Shown here piece after piece: positions 26,352 through 36,400 of a stretch of 64,000 nt of DNA; position 1 is the first letter of the stretch, and every line of letters begins with the position of its first letter. This stretch comes from Pseudoalteromonas luteoviolacea H33-S (GTDB lineage: Bacteria > Pseudomonadota > Gammaproteobacteria > Enterobacterales > Alteromonadaceae): the NCBI RefSeq assembly GCF_001625695.1, contig NZ_AUXY01000071.1, positions 62,001 to 126,000 of the forward strand, read 5' to 3'. The notes under the pieces are model-generated. The model had not been told where the DNA came from. It made no database searches and worked only from the letters and a program-made list of their open reading frames with translations. The translations under genes were made by a program, and so were the position numbers.

Positions 26352-28979
26352 TTAAAACTGATAAGTGGCTTTGAGATAGCCGCGTCTGCCAACCGTGTCG
26401 TAAGTAAATACATCTGTATTGGCATCATTCCATGAAGTCAAAAATGGCGGTCGCTTATCAAATAAGTTGTCTATACCCAAGGACACAACAAGTGAGTCAG
26501 ATACCGCATAACCCAATTGCACATCATGATAAAGGATACTGGGTACTTGGCTGCCAATTGGACCGCCTTCGTTTTCGTCTTGGGCTTTACCGATATACTG
26601 AATGCTATAACTGCCTTGCCACTTTGCAGCAGCGACATTGGCAGTTAGATTAGACTTCCACTTCGCAAAGCTTCCCCTATCTGAGGTGATTTTGCCAAGT
26701 AACACTTCTGTTTCTGCGCCGTCAAAAGCGGTGTTTTCATGCTTGAGCAGGCGCGTTGTATCCCAACTGAGTTTGTAGTCGAGATGCTTATAATTAGACG
26801 CAAATTTGATGTTTAAATCTATTCCAGAGACTTGTTCACTGGCGGCGTTCATCGGGCGCTTTTCAAGTAAGGTGACTTGGTGTGTAATAGTGTCTCTGGT
26901 AATGCTATCGCAATAAGCTTTGTAGGCAAGTGGATCGCTGTAGCAAAGGCGTAGCATGTTAGAACCAGACACACTATTGATGGCGTTATCAACGTCAATA
27001 TCAAAATAGTCTAGCGTGGCTGAAAATAATCCGTTTTGGTATACCACGCCCAGTGTAAATGTATTCGCAGTTTCTGGGCCGACTTCGGTGTTGCCGCCCA
27101 CACCTGTACGAATTGTTGAGCCATCTTGTTCAAAGCCATTAGGTACGCCAGCTGCGAGACAGTTATTTAAAATCATGCCTGTTGCGCCATCGCATGGGTC
27201 CATAGTGATGAGGTTTTCGATGTTGGTGCCGCCAAATTGCTCGGTAATGGTTGGCGCTCTAAATGCACTAGATCGGACGCCTCGTAACAGCCATTGGTCG
27301 TTAACTCGCCAAGTTAATCCCAGTTTATAGGTGGTTTCGGCATCAAAATGCTGATAATCAGAGTAGCGAAGTGCCATATCCGTTTTAACGGATTGCGCGT
27401 AGGGTAAGTCACTTAAAAGTGGAATAGAAAGCTCCAAAAATGCTTCTTTGACTTCGGAGTCACCAGAAATTGCATCCTCTTCGCCGTTTTGTATCGCAAT
27501 CGGATCTGGGTCACGCCAGCCTTTTTCTTTACGTAGAGTGATACCCGTTGCAAAGGCTAAGCTGCCTGCTTTAAGCTCAGTGATATCGCCCGTCAAATCA
27601 AAGCTAAGAGATTGGAGCTGGTTGCCACCCGTTCCTTCGCGTTGGTAAGTCACATAGTCGATGACATCTGGGGTTAATTCACCGATACCAAAATAATCTC
27701 CACAGGGAATGGCGGCATTACTTGCTGTGCTACATACATTCGCATCGAGTGTTTGCGCAACTTTGGTGTCATCAAAATCATAGCTCCAGCCATCGGTTCC
27801 GGTATTTCTGCCCCAGTTATAGCCTGCTTGCCACAACCAGTTATTTGCTAGTGTGCCAGAGAGCGCGAATGTGGTTTGCGTGGTGTTGGTTTCTTGATAG
27901 AACTCAGGGTTGGGTACTTCAATATTTCGACGACGCTTTAACGTGAGATCTTGTCCAGTAGGGTTGTAAGCAAACAATCTAGAAACGTCGACAGAGTTAA
28001 ACCCTCTTGGTGTGACGACTTGATCTGACTGTCGATTAGCGTAAAGCACAGATGTATCAAGCACAATAGAGTCGGACAGCTCATAAGAGACAAAAGTCGC
28101 TAAATTCAGGCGCTGCATTGGGCTGTATGCATTGAGCGCTTCAAACCAATTGTAGCCGTGCTTGTCATTATCATAGGCTTCAAAGTGGTCACCATTTTGA
28201 CCTGAGACTTGGCTAAATTGCACTTCTTGTCCATCAGCCAACTGTGCGCGCCCACCAATAGTTGAACCAGATGAAATACACACAAGTTTGCCATCGACTT
28301 CACTTAATGGGCAGGGGTTACGGGTTGATTGCAAGGCGTTACCGGTGTCGACATAATTGATATTAACGGTGACATGGCCTTTATCAAATGAATTGCCATA
28401 AGATAGGTTTAGCTCTGCATTTTCAGTATCTTTTTTGCTGCTTTGACCTACTTTTGCAACAAGTGTCGTGCCTTCAAAATTAGACTTGGTGATGATATTG
28501 ACCACACCCGCGACAGCATCGGCGCCATATATCGCTGAAGCGCCATCTTTTAAAATATCAATGCGCTCAATGAGTCCCATCGGGATCATATTAAGATCTG
28601 GGCTGTCATTCGCACCTGTGCCCCCTGCTACGAGGCGCTTGCCATTCAGTAAAACCAGAGTGCGTTTAATGCCCATACCGCGCAGATTGACTTGCGCTGT
28701 GGCGTAGCCATTGCTAGTCCAGTAGGCATTAGTGGCATTTCCTGCTGGGCCTGCTGATGCACTTAAGCTTTGCAATACCTCTTCTAAGTTAGACATACCG
28801 GTTATTGCAAGATCTTCAGCGGTTAATGTGGTTACTGGACTAGCTGACTCTAAATCGATACTTTGAATTTTAGAACCCGTTACTTCAACACGTTCAATGT
28901 GTGTTGTTTGTTGCGCAGAAACAAAATGAGAGAGGCCGAGGCCAAGCAGCGCAAGAGATAATTTTGAATACGAAAACAT
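26352..28979 (-). CDS. Large TonB-dependent receptor
   Basis: An 875-residue receptor. It has a signal peptide (MFSYSKLSLALLGLGLSHFVSA), a TonB-box-like HIERVEVTGSKI and a plug with PVTTLTAEDL, LRGMGIKRTLVLLNGKRLV and ERIDILKDGASAIYGADAVAGVVNIITK. A long barrel ends in RRGYLKATYQF. This ERVEVTGSRI-type receptor class is greatly expanded in Alteromonadales and is generally linked to carbohydrate, peptide or metal-chelate import. Several Cys pairs in the extracellular loops (for example CSTASNAAIPCG and DPCDGATGMILNNC) suggest disulfides. It is monocistronic, with no linked enzyme that would betray the ligand. Confidence 0.88.
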   Translation of the reverse strand: MFSYSKLSLALLGLGLSHFVSAQQTTHIERVEVTGSKIQSIDLESASPVTTLTAEDLAITGMSNLEEVLQSLSASAGPAGNATNAYWTSNGYATAQVNLRGMGIKRTLVLLNGKRLVAGGTGANDSPDLNMIPMGLIERIDILKDGASAIYGADAVAGVVNIITKSNFEGTTLVAKVGQSSKKDTENAELNLSYGNSFDKGHVTVNINYVDTGNALQSTRNPCPLSEVDGKLVCISSGSTIGGRAQLADGQEVQFSQVSGQNGDHFEAYDNDKHGYNWFEALNAYSPMQRLNLATFVSYELSDSIVLDTSVLYANRQSDQVVTPRGFNSVDVSRLFAYNPTGQDLTLKRRRNIEVPNPEFYQETNTTQTTFALSGTLANNWLWQAGYNWGRNTGTDGWSYDFDDTKVAQTLDANVCSTASNAAIPCGDYFGIGELTPDVIDYVTYQREGTGGNQLQSLSFDLTGDITELKAGSLAFATGITLRKEKGWRDPDPIAIQNGEEDAISGDSEVKEAFLELSIPLLSDLPYAQSVKTDMALRYSDYQHFDAETTYKLGLTWRVNDQWLLRGVRSSAFRAPTITEQFGGTNIENLITMDPCDGATGMILNNCLAAGVPNGFEQDGSTIRTGVGGNTEVGPETANTFTLGVVYQNGLFSATLDYFDIDVDNAINSVSGSNMLRLCYSDPLAYKAYCDSITRDTITHQVTLLEKRPMNAASEQVSGIDLNIKFASNYKHLDYKLSWDTTRLLKHENTAFDGAETEVLLGKITSDRGSFAKWKSNLTANVAAAKWQGSYSIQYIGKAQDENEGGPIGSQVPSILYHDVQLGYAVSDSLVVSLGIDNLFDKRPPFLTSWNDANTDVFTYDTVGRRGYLKATYQF

Positions 28980-29330
28980 AAAGAAAACTCTGAAAAAAAC
29001 TGCGGCGAGTATAATGAAGTTGACCTTGTTTGAGATGTGACAAATTGTCGCACTAACAAAACTTTCAGTAACCTTTACATGAAGTTACTAATTAAAAAAG
29101 CTGATTTTAATGAAGAGCAGAGTAGAAAGTGTGTCGTTTAACGAAAGATGTAAATAGAGCGTTTATCAATTGTGGATTTCGTCTAATACTGGATTAATTA
29201 AAACATATACAAAACATAATGTTGGTTACTCAGTTGTTATAAAGTGCCGATTCCTACGATTTTTTGGCTTGTCTTGTTGCTGTTTAGTCAATAAAATGCG
29301 GCGCTTTTATGTAGTGGGATAGAGTAAAAA
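28980..29330. other. Intergenic region between divergent genes
   Basis: 351 AT-rich bases separate the leftward TonB receptor from the rightward small lipoprotein. It should hold both promoters. I see no strong consensus pair, inverted repeat or short coding frame in it. Confidence 0.4.
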
Positions 29331-29939
29331 ATGTTGAAAACCTCTAAAAAGACAATTTTGGTCGCCTTGTCGTGTATGACCCTACTTGGTGGTTGTACTG
29401 AAGGAACTGGGGAAGATGATTTAACCGCAGATCTGAGTAGCAGCGGTAATAACTGTGATCTAGCAGAGTTAATTTCTGAGGCAGATAGAAGTGCGGCCAA
29501 TGCATGCGGTGTACAAGCTTCATCACAAATCGCAAATGCTGATGTATATTACGCAGCAGCCGTAAAAGCTTGTCGCAGTGGTGAAACTGGTACAGATCCT
29601 GACACAGGAAATGTGACTACATATAAAGATACCTATGAGGTCTATAAAAAAGCAGCCAATTATGCTTTGACAGTCGTAGGTCAAATGAACTGTGGCACTA
29701 ATTCGACTGGCAATACGGGCGGTGGCATCGCAGTACCAGAGACCTCCCAAGAGCAGTACAATTTGTGTGTCGGTTATATCAATGATGGTAAAAAAGCGCT
29801 AGCGTCGTGTTATGGTCCAGTTAAACAATTTGATTATCAGTGTGGAGACAATAGAGTTAATTACTTGAAAAGCTTTGATCTGAAAGCAAGCTGCATTAGC
29901 GAAAGAGATACTTGGCTGAAAAACGCGTTTAACAATTAG
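29331..29939 (+). CDS. Small Cys-containing lipoprotein of unknown function
   Basis: A 202-residue protein with signal MLKTSKKTILVALSCMTLL and lipobox LGGC (Cys22). It is followed by an acidic linker and then a Cys-containing domain with at least eight further Cys (NCDLAEL, NACGV, KACRSG, MNCGTN, LCVGY, SCYGP, QCGDN, SCISE), suggesting disulfide bonds in the periplasm or at the surface. The middle resembles helical segments with NADVYYAAAVKAC and YEVYKKAANYALTVV. I do not recognise the family. It ends 9 bases before the next gene and is probably cotranscribed with it. Confidence 0.65.
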   Translation: MLKTSKKTILVALSCMTLLGGCTEGTGEDDLTADLSSSGNNCDLAELISEADRSAANACGVQASSQIANADVYYAAAVKACRSGETGTDPDTGNVTTYKDTYEVYKKAANYALTVVGQMNCGTNSTGNTGGGIAVPETSQEQYNLCVGYINDGKKALASCYGPVKQFDYQCGDNRVNYLKSFDLKASCISERDTWLKNAFNN

Positions 29940-29948
29940 GTATTGCCC

Positions 29949-30683
29949 GTGAGCATGAAAAACTTAGCCATATTTATAATGGGTCTGTTCACGGGTATTT
30001 TCTTGAACATACTCTTTGATACACCAATACAACAAGAAAATATGCCGATGATTAAGGTGGAGCCGCAAAGAGTTGAGCTCATACCACAAGAAATCAAATG
30101 TCACATCAAACAGGATGTGATTATTCCGATTAATGCAAAAAAAGAGGGTGTAGAAGGGTCTTTTTATGAATTGTCTAACTTTGCATTGAAATTTGCAGAT
30201 GAGGAAGACATTGTTCATTTTGCTCTACAGCAAGGAATTTTAGACAGAGACAGTATTGGTCAAATTACAGATGTAAAACAAGCTGCAAATCGCTTGAGTA
30301 AAATAGCGGCGGGTAAAAACGGCAGTGATGAAGTTGAAATGCTCAATCATGGCCCTTCACGTGTGTATTTTAGTAATGGTGAGCAGGCTTTCGCTGGGTA
30401 TGCTAATCAGAACGAATTTAACGCTGAGATTAAAAAGATCACAGCTACATTTGAAACTGGTGCAGATTACGGTCACAAAGTATTAGTGAAATGGATTAAT
30501 ACAGATACTCAGCAGTTGTTGGCATTTAAAAATGTCTCTATTAAGTCCGCTGATGATCTTCATTATGTGACACTATCTAAACAACAGTGGCAAAGTGGTA
30601 TATACCAAGTTGAAATTTATGCTATATCGGATGACTTTCCTTTGCTAGCTAAAGGCCATTATTCTGTTAGTGCTTCGTTATAA
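29949..30683 (+). CDS. Membrane-anchored protein of unknown function
   Basis: A single N-terminal hydrophobic helix (MKNLAIFIMGLFTGIFLNILF) anchors a roughly 215-residue periplasmic part. The C-terminal third looks like an immunoglobulin-like beta-domain (HKVLVKWINTDTQQLLAFKN, WQSGIYQVEIYAI). I cannot name it; a distant resemblance to DUF2914-type domains is only an impression. The start is uncertain. GTG 29949 has AGG 8 bases upstream, while ATG 29955 begins the helix directly. It follows the Cys-containing lipoprotein. Its last six bases overlap the convergent codB-like gene, so the two stop codons interlock. Confidence 0.6.
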   Translation: MSMKNLAIFIMGLFTGIFLNILFDTPIQQENMPMIKVEPQRVELIPQEIKCHIKQDVIIPINAKKEGVEGSFYELSNFALKFADEEDIVHFALQQGILDRDSIGQITDVKQAANRLSKIAAGKNGSDEVEMLNHGPSRVYFSNGEQAFAGYANQNEFNAEIKKITATFETGADYGHKVLVKWINTDTQQLLAFKNVSIKSADDLHYVTLSKQQWQSGIYQVEIYAISDDFPLLAKGHYSVSASL

Positions 30684-31886
30684 TTTTAATTTTTTCATCA
30701 AGTAAAAGCTGGTGGCACTGGCTATCACAGCATTAACTGGCGTGATCCCTGGTAGCCAATGGCCCGCAGCGATACCGATAAAAACGCTGATGATGGCAGT
30801 CCAGTTTATTGTCTGGCACTGTGCATTTTGCATATTTTGATAGCGCGTTTTATGGGTTAAGTAATGCGTGATCAGCACACCACCAATAGGGGGAATTGCT
30901 GCGGATAGAAAGGTTAACCAGCTAACAAAATGATTGTAGAGCCACAATGCGCAAAGTGTGCCGATGAGGCCATTGATGACACTAAGGCATTTGCTTGAAA
31001 GCCCCGTGATATTGGCAAACCCAAGTCCAGACGCATAAAGTGCATTATCATTGGTGGTCCAAATATTTAAACCCAGCACAATCACTGCGGGTAGTAATAA
31101 GCCTTGCAGCATCAACACCTCAGAAATATCAGATTTCCCCGTTGCTGCGGCGCCTGCACCACCAAATACAAACATTAAGCTGTTACCGATTAAAAATGCG
31201 ATAACTGTGATCAGCACTGCCTTTTTAGCATTTTTGCCAAAGCGCATAAAATCTGCTGTCAGTGTGCCCGCAGAGATAAACGAACCGACTACCAAGGTGA
31301 TCGCTTGAGTTTGGCTCAGTGGTGAAGTGATAGGTTGAGCTGCCAAACCGGATAGTCCGCCTGCTCCGTCAATCGCTAACCATACTGAGAATCCGCCGAG
31401 TAGGGCAATGGCTGGTACCGCTATCATTGAGAGGATCATGAGAGCGGAGATCCCAATATATGCAGTGGCGGTCATCAATATGCCTGCAATGAGAATGAGC
31501 CAGCTAATATCAAAGCCGGTAATTTTGCTCACAGGCAGCGCAAACATGGCGATACCAACACCAAACCAGCCAACCTGTGTGCCAGCAAGAAGTGCGGATG
31601 GCAGCCAAGAGCCTTTTAAGCCAAAAGAAAAGCGCGCAAGTAAATGAGTCGAAAGCCCTGTTTTTGCACCGATATAGGCTAAAAATGCAGTGTATATGGC
31701 GAGAATTAGGTTGCCCGCAACAACCGCTGTTATGAAATCAGCTTGTGATAAGCCAACGCCGAGTTTGCCACCTGTCCACATACTCGCTGAGAAAAAAGTC
31801 AGGCCCAACATTAACATCACCATGGCGATTGATGCTCGTCTTGCTACTGTGGGGACAGGTTTTAAATCGAATTCATGCGCTGACAT
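30678..31886 (-). CDS. CodB-like NCS1 cytosine/purine permease
   Basis: A 402-residue inner-membrane transporter with about 12 helices. N-terminal features match CodB: a polar start PVPTVARRASIAMVMLMLGLTFFSASMWTGG, then YIGAKTGLSTHLLARFSFG and GTQVGWFGVGIAMFA. The central IWTTNDNALYASGLG is a known NCS1 substrate-region block. CodB imports cytosine with sodium in E. coli, beside the deaminase codA. No codA is present here, so the substrate could be another pyrimidine or purine. It is a lone leftward gene overlapping the convergent upstream gene by 6 bases at the 3' end. Confidence 0.82.
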   Translation of the reverse strand: MSAHEFDLKPVPTVARRASIAMVMLMLGLTFFSASMWTGGKLGVGLSQADFITAVVAGNLILAIYTAFLAYIGAKTGLSTHLLARFSFGLKGSWLPSALLAGTQVGWFGVGIAMFALPVSKITGFDISWLILIAGILMTATAYIGISALMILSMIAVPAIALLGGFSVWLAIDGAGGLSGLAAQPITSPLSQTQAITLVVGSFISAGTLTADFMRFGKNAKKAVLITVIAFLIGNSLMFVFGGAGAAATGKSDISEVLMLQGLLLPAVIVLGLNIWTTNDNALYASGLGFANITGLSSKCLSVINGLIGTLCALWLYNHFVSWLTFLSAAIPPIGGVLITHYLTHKTRYQNMQNAQCQTINWTAIISVFIGIAAGHWLPGITPVNAVIASATSFYLMKKLKL

Positions 31887-32029
31887 AAGGGCTCCATTTT
31901 ACTGTGTAAGTATAAAGTGTATTGTGAAATTGCAGCACAATTATGGAGAGTTAACTTTATTGCACTGTACACAAGTGTGTTCTGGGTTTGTTATACTGGG
32001 CGAATCTTTGGCAGTACTAATGGGCACCT

Positions 32030-33262
32030 ATGTCTTTCCAATCTTTAAATCTTGCAGATGAACTCAATCAAGCGCTAGCACAGTTAGAGTTTACTGAGCC
32101 AACACAAATTCAAGCGCTGAGTATTCCATTCATTCTGGAGGGCAAAGACTTACTGGCCACAGCCCAGACAGGCACAGGTAAAACTGCGGCTTTTATGCTG
32201 CCGATCTTACATACCCTATTGCAAAGTGAATTTGATACGCCCGCAGTACGCGCTTTAGTACTTGCACCTACTCGAGAGCTGGCGCAACAGGTTGCGAAAG
32301 ACACCAAACGCTTGGCCAAGTTCAGTCACTTAAAGGTGGCTTGTTTGTATGGCGGGGCCAATATTGGTCCTCAAGAAAAGATCTTAAAAGAAGGGGTCGA
32401 CATCGTCATCGCCACGCCTGGACGGTTATTGGATCATATGATCAAAGGGACTTTGTCTCTCAATGCTATCTCTCACCTGGCGTTCGATGAAGCTGATCGT
32501 ATGTTGGACATGGGCTTTATCGGCGAAATTAAGCGCATTATGCGTAAAATGCCTGAAAATCGTCAAACAATGTTGTTCTCGGCAACAATGGATGAGAGCG
32601 TGCTGACGCAGGTAAAAATGTGGCTGAATACCCCTGAGCGCGTTGGCGTTGAGCAGCAAAACAGCACGGCGGATAAGGTAGAGCAAACTTTTTATGCGGT
32701 GGATGAAGACCGAAAACGTGAGCTGATCTCGCACCTGATTGGTAAAAATAACTGGCAGCAGGTGCTGGTATTTACTCGGACTAAAAAGAGCGCAGATGAG
32801 TATGCAAGTGAGCTGAATAAAGATGGTTTGGCGACGCTTTCTATCCATGGTGATAAGTCTCAAGGCGCACGAGAACGTGCACTAGAGCAATTCAAATCAG
32901 GTAAAACACGCGTCCTTGTGGCAACGGACGTTGCAGCACGCGGTATTGATATTAAAGCATTAAGTTATGTCATTAATGCAGAGCTGCCTTATGTCGCAGA
33001 AGATTATATTCACCGTATTGGGCGTACAGGCCGTGCTGGAAACAGCGGCCAATCGATTTCTTTAGTGAGTATTGATGAGCAGTGGTTATTGGAAGAAATA
33101 GAAGTATTGCTTGATGCTCGACTTACACCTCAGTGGTTGGCAGGGTATGAGCCTGATTTAACCAAAGAGCCCAAAGACAATCGTAAAAACTCTGCGAAGT
33201 CGAGAAAGCAAAGGGATAAAAAGCGCGTTCTAGGCCAGCGCACAAGGCGCAGAAAAAAATAA
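32030..33262 (+). CDS. DEAD-box RNA helicase (RhlE-like)
   Basis: A 410-residue ATP-dependent RNA helicase with all core motifs in order: Q motif FTEPTQIQALSIP, Walker A AQTGTGKT, PTRELAQQ, GGANIG, TPGR, DEAD-type box variant DEADRM, SAT, then the C-terminal domain with IHGDKSQ, ATDVAARGIDI and HRIGRTGRAG. A basic tail (QRDKKRVLGQRTRRRKK) is typical of RhlE. The N-terminus resembles RhlE more than SrmB or DbpA. Likely roles are ribosome assembly and RNA turnover. A weak terminator follows. Confidence 0.88.
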   Translation: MSFQSLNLADELNQALAQLEFTEPTQIQALSIPFILEGKDLLATAQTGTGKTAAFMLPILHTLLQSEFDTPAVRALVLAPTRELAQQVAKDTKRLAKFSHLKVACLYGGANIGPQEKILKEGVDIVIATPGRLLDHMIKGTLSLNAISHLAFDEADRMLDMGFIGEIKRIMRKMPENRQTMLFSATMDESVLTQVKMWLNTPERVGVEQQNSTADKVEQTFYAVDEDRKRELISHLIGKNNWQQVLVFTRTKKSADEYASELNKDGLATLSIHGDKSQGARERALEQFKSGKTRVLVATDVAARGIDIKALSYVINAELPYVAEDYIHRIGRTGRAGNSGQSISLVSIDEQWLLEEIEVLLDARLTPQWLAGYEPDLTKEPKDNRKNSAKSRKQRDKKRVLGQRTRRRKK

Positions 33263-33269
33263 AGATTTA

Positions 33270-33295
33270 AGGGGTTTATATAAAGCCCTCTTTTA
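33270..33295 (+). terminator. Possible terminator after helicase gene
   Basis: An AGGG-TTTATATAAA-CCCT near-palindrome with one mismatched position on each side is followed by CTTTTATG. It is weak but correctly placed 7 bases after the stop. Confidence 0.35.
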
Positions 33296-33459
33296 TGATT
33301 TTTAACCATCATTGAAAGTGCTGCTAAATTGTTTAACTCAATTTAAATAATCAATATATTTATTATTTAATATTGTTTGGAATTGTATATCTTCCCTCCT
33401 TGTATCTGATTTTATAAGCATGTAGTCTGTGTGTAATTTGAGCTATATACTTTAGGGAA

Positions 33460-36400
33460 ATGCAATTGTTTTCGAGAATATCAAAAGGGTGTTTATTTTC
33501 TTTAACAGCACTTCTGATGGGTTGTGGTGGGAGTAGTGAAGAGCCAAAGCCTCAATCTACTTCGACAGAAACATCGATGGTAACTCCTCAGCCAACCGTA
33601 CCAGAGCCCCAGCCAACCGTACCAGAGCCCCAGCCAATAGTGCCAGATAATCAGAAACCAACAGTTGGGATTGAAGGGGAGCCTAGTGGGCAAGAGCGTC
33701 AGACCTTAGTATTGGTTGCCAACGCATCTGATATTGACGGCTCTATTGCCAGCTATCAATGGCAACACAATTCAGAGTTAACAATTAGCCTAACTGGGGT
33801 AGATAGCCAAAAGTTAGAAATCATTACCCCCGATATTCAAAAAGACACCGACATTACGTTCACTGTGACTGTTACTGACAATCACGGTGCGACAGAGACA
33901 GCAACGCACTCAGTTACTTTTGAGCGCAATGAAATCGTTGTTCAGTTACAAGGCTTGGTGACGGACCAGCCAATTCCTGACGCGACAGTTACAGCGACAA
34001 TTGGCGATGAGCAGTTCACGGCCACGGCAAATGCGCAAGGAGAATACACCCTTGATATTGTTGTTGATGAATCAAGTCAGGCTGCACTGGTAGAATTACA
34101 TGCTCAAGGAGCTGGTGCTCAATCCCGCGTGGAATTTGTCTCACAATTACCAAGTATGGATGTAGTTGTTAGCAAAGCTGGCGAAGATAAAGTACTACTC
34201 GCGACTGAGTTATTTGGTGTGAATATTACCAATGTAACAACGGCTGAATATGTACAGTTATCTGAGCATGAAGGGGCATTTGATTCTCAAGCTCAGTTTC
34301 AGGATACGCTATTATTAGTGGATACGACTGAAAAGATGAAGTTGGCAACGTTAATCAAAGCGCTTGTCGATAACAATATCGAATTGATGCCAGCTCAATT
34401 TAGCTCGACACTATCGCTTGCAAGAGACAGTGTGGGCGCTGAACAATTATATTCAGTTCTTGAAATGACACACCCTGAACTCCTTACAAAAGCGTCTGAA
34501 GAGCTGCTTAAGGACACGACTCTGCTGCCTGGTTTTGCATCAGAATTGACGGGAGATTACATCTTAACGATTCCAAATAACATGCATGGCTTGTTAGCAA
34601 ATCTCTCATTTAATGAAGACGGTACTGGCACAATTGTTACTGTTGAAACTTCAAACTTCCACTGGGAAAAAATCGGTCAAGTTATTACTTTGTCCTTTGC
34701 AGAGCCTGTTGAAGTCGTTCCACAAGGCATTCAATCTGATTATGGACCTAGCGCTAAAACAGTTCTAAATAATTTAACGCTCACTTTATTAGAAGAGCGA
34801 AGCGGGCTCATTATCAGTCAGGTTTCATATGAATATGACCTGATTATCGAGTTTTTACCTGATCCAATTAGGTTTAATGTAGACGCTTTTGCACATCTAC
34901 TTCAAACGACCTCCAGTGCACCTCTTGACGAAGAAGCAATGGTCGGTGTTTGGCATGTTCAGCATCATATGCTTGGGCACTCATTTGGGGAGGCTGTAAA
35001 GCTTGAATTATTCGAAGATGGTACTGCAAATCAAGATTCAGGCAACATTTCTTGGCAGTGGCAACTAACAGAAACGGAATTGGTGTTGGAAAGTGGTAAT
35101 AAAAAACTAACCTATCAAGTTTTAGATCACGCCTCAGGCAGCTTTAATACCATGGTCGTTGGTCATTTGAAAGAAACCGATTCAATTATAAATGGTGCAA
35201 TGTTTGTAAAGCAGCAAGCGCTCAGTTTTGATAGCTTTGACTTTATTGGAAGCTGGATGAGCACTAACTCACAAAATGCCAGTCAGCAAATGCTTTTTTT
35301 TGAAGACAACTCTTATCTAATACAAATTAACTATTCAAATGTATGGACTTTGGAGCAAGGAAAACTGGAATTAGGCGCGTTTTTCTGGAATGAAGAAAAT
35401 GTTAATCATTGTGATACAGCCCAAAAATCGTGTCAGTTTAGATCCTCAGGTGTGTTTGAGCTTGTAGGTGTTTTTGGTAATGATATTGCTGTCAAGCATA
35501 TCCAATCTACTCATCATTACGGCGCTGAACCTGAGTTTCAATCATATTTAAAGTTTTTTACAGTTCATACTGAAGATGGTCAACAGTTGCTTAATAACCT
35601 GATGCCACATGGATTCACTAGCATGCTTTATGGTCAAAATGACACGCTGAAATTCGAGATGGATTGCTTTAATGGCCCTTGTCATTTAGTTATTGAGTAT
35701 AAAGACATTGCTTACCGTGTCGAAGATAAAGGTTCCTATTTGGTGTTATCCAATGATGCAGGTGAGCAGCTCTTACTGTCAATGCGAGCACTATCGTCAA
35801 CTGAATTCGCCGTTTGTATTCGCTTTACTAGCGGTCAATGTGATGAATCAAATACCGCTGTTTTTTCCTCGGAGGGCCCAGAATTAGACTTCTCAGTGAC
35901 TATAGAGGGACAAGGGGAGTTAATTACACATACTGATAAGCCAAGGCTTGGCAAATTATTGTCATTGACTGTAGAGCCAGGCAATGGCTACGTCGTGAGC
36001 GACATCTCTGGCTGTAATGGCTATTTTCAAAAGCATAGCTTGAGGTTTGAAGCTTACACACCAACGATGTCGTGTCATATTAAAGCTAAGTTTATTAAAG
36101 AGAGTGACTTTATTGGTCAATTGCGCTTATTGAGGAAGGGCTTTTACGCGCCGGAGCATTTCGATATTGATGTTCGTCCTTCAGGAGACGGGAGAGTATC
36201 TCGTGTTAATTTATATTCTAACTTTACTTGGCAAGCTACCGAAGATGGGGGAATAACAGCGCAGTTGACACAACCAGTCAAAGTGTCCGTGGATAGGCTA
36301 ACTGACAATAGCGATATTTACTATGATGTTGAGATTACGGGCTTTGATCTTAAGAATCACGCAGAGGGTGTAGAAGTCACTTGGCATCGCCAATTAAGTA

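Noticed and set aside
33589..33650. Short repeats considered as CRISPR
   Set aside because: The units are directly adjacent without spacers, lie in frame in a coding linker and encode PTVPEPQ.
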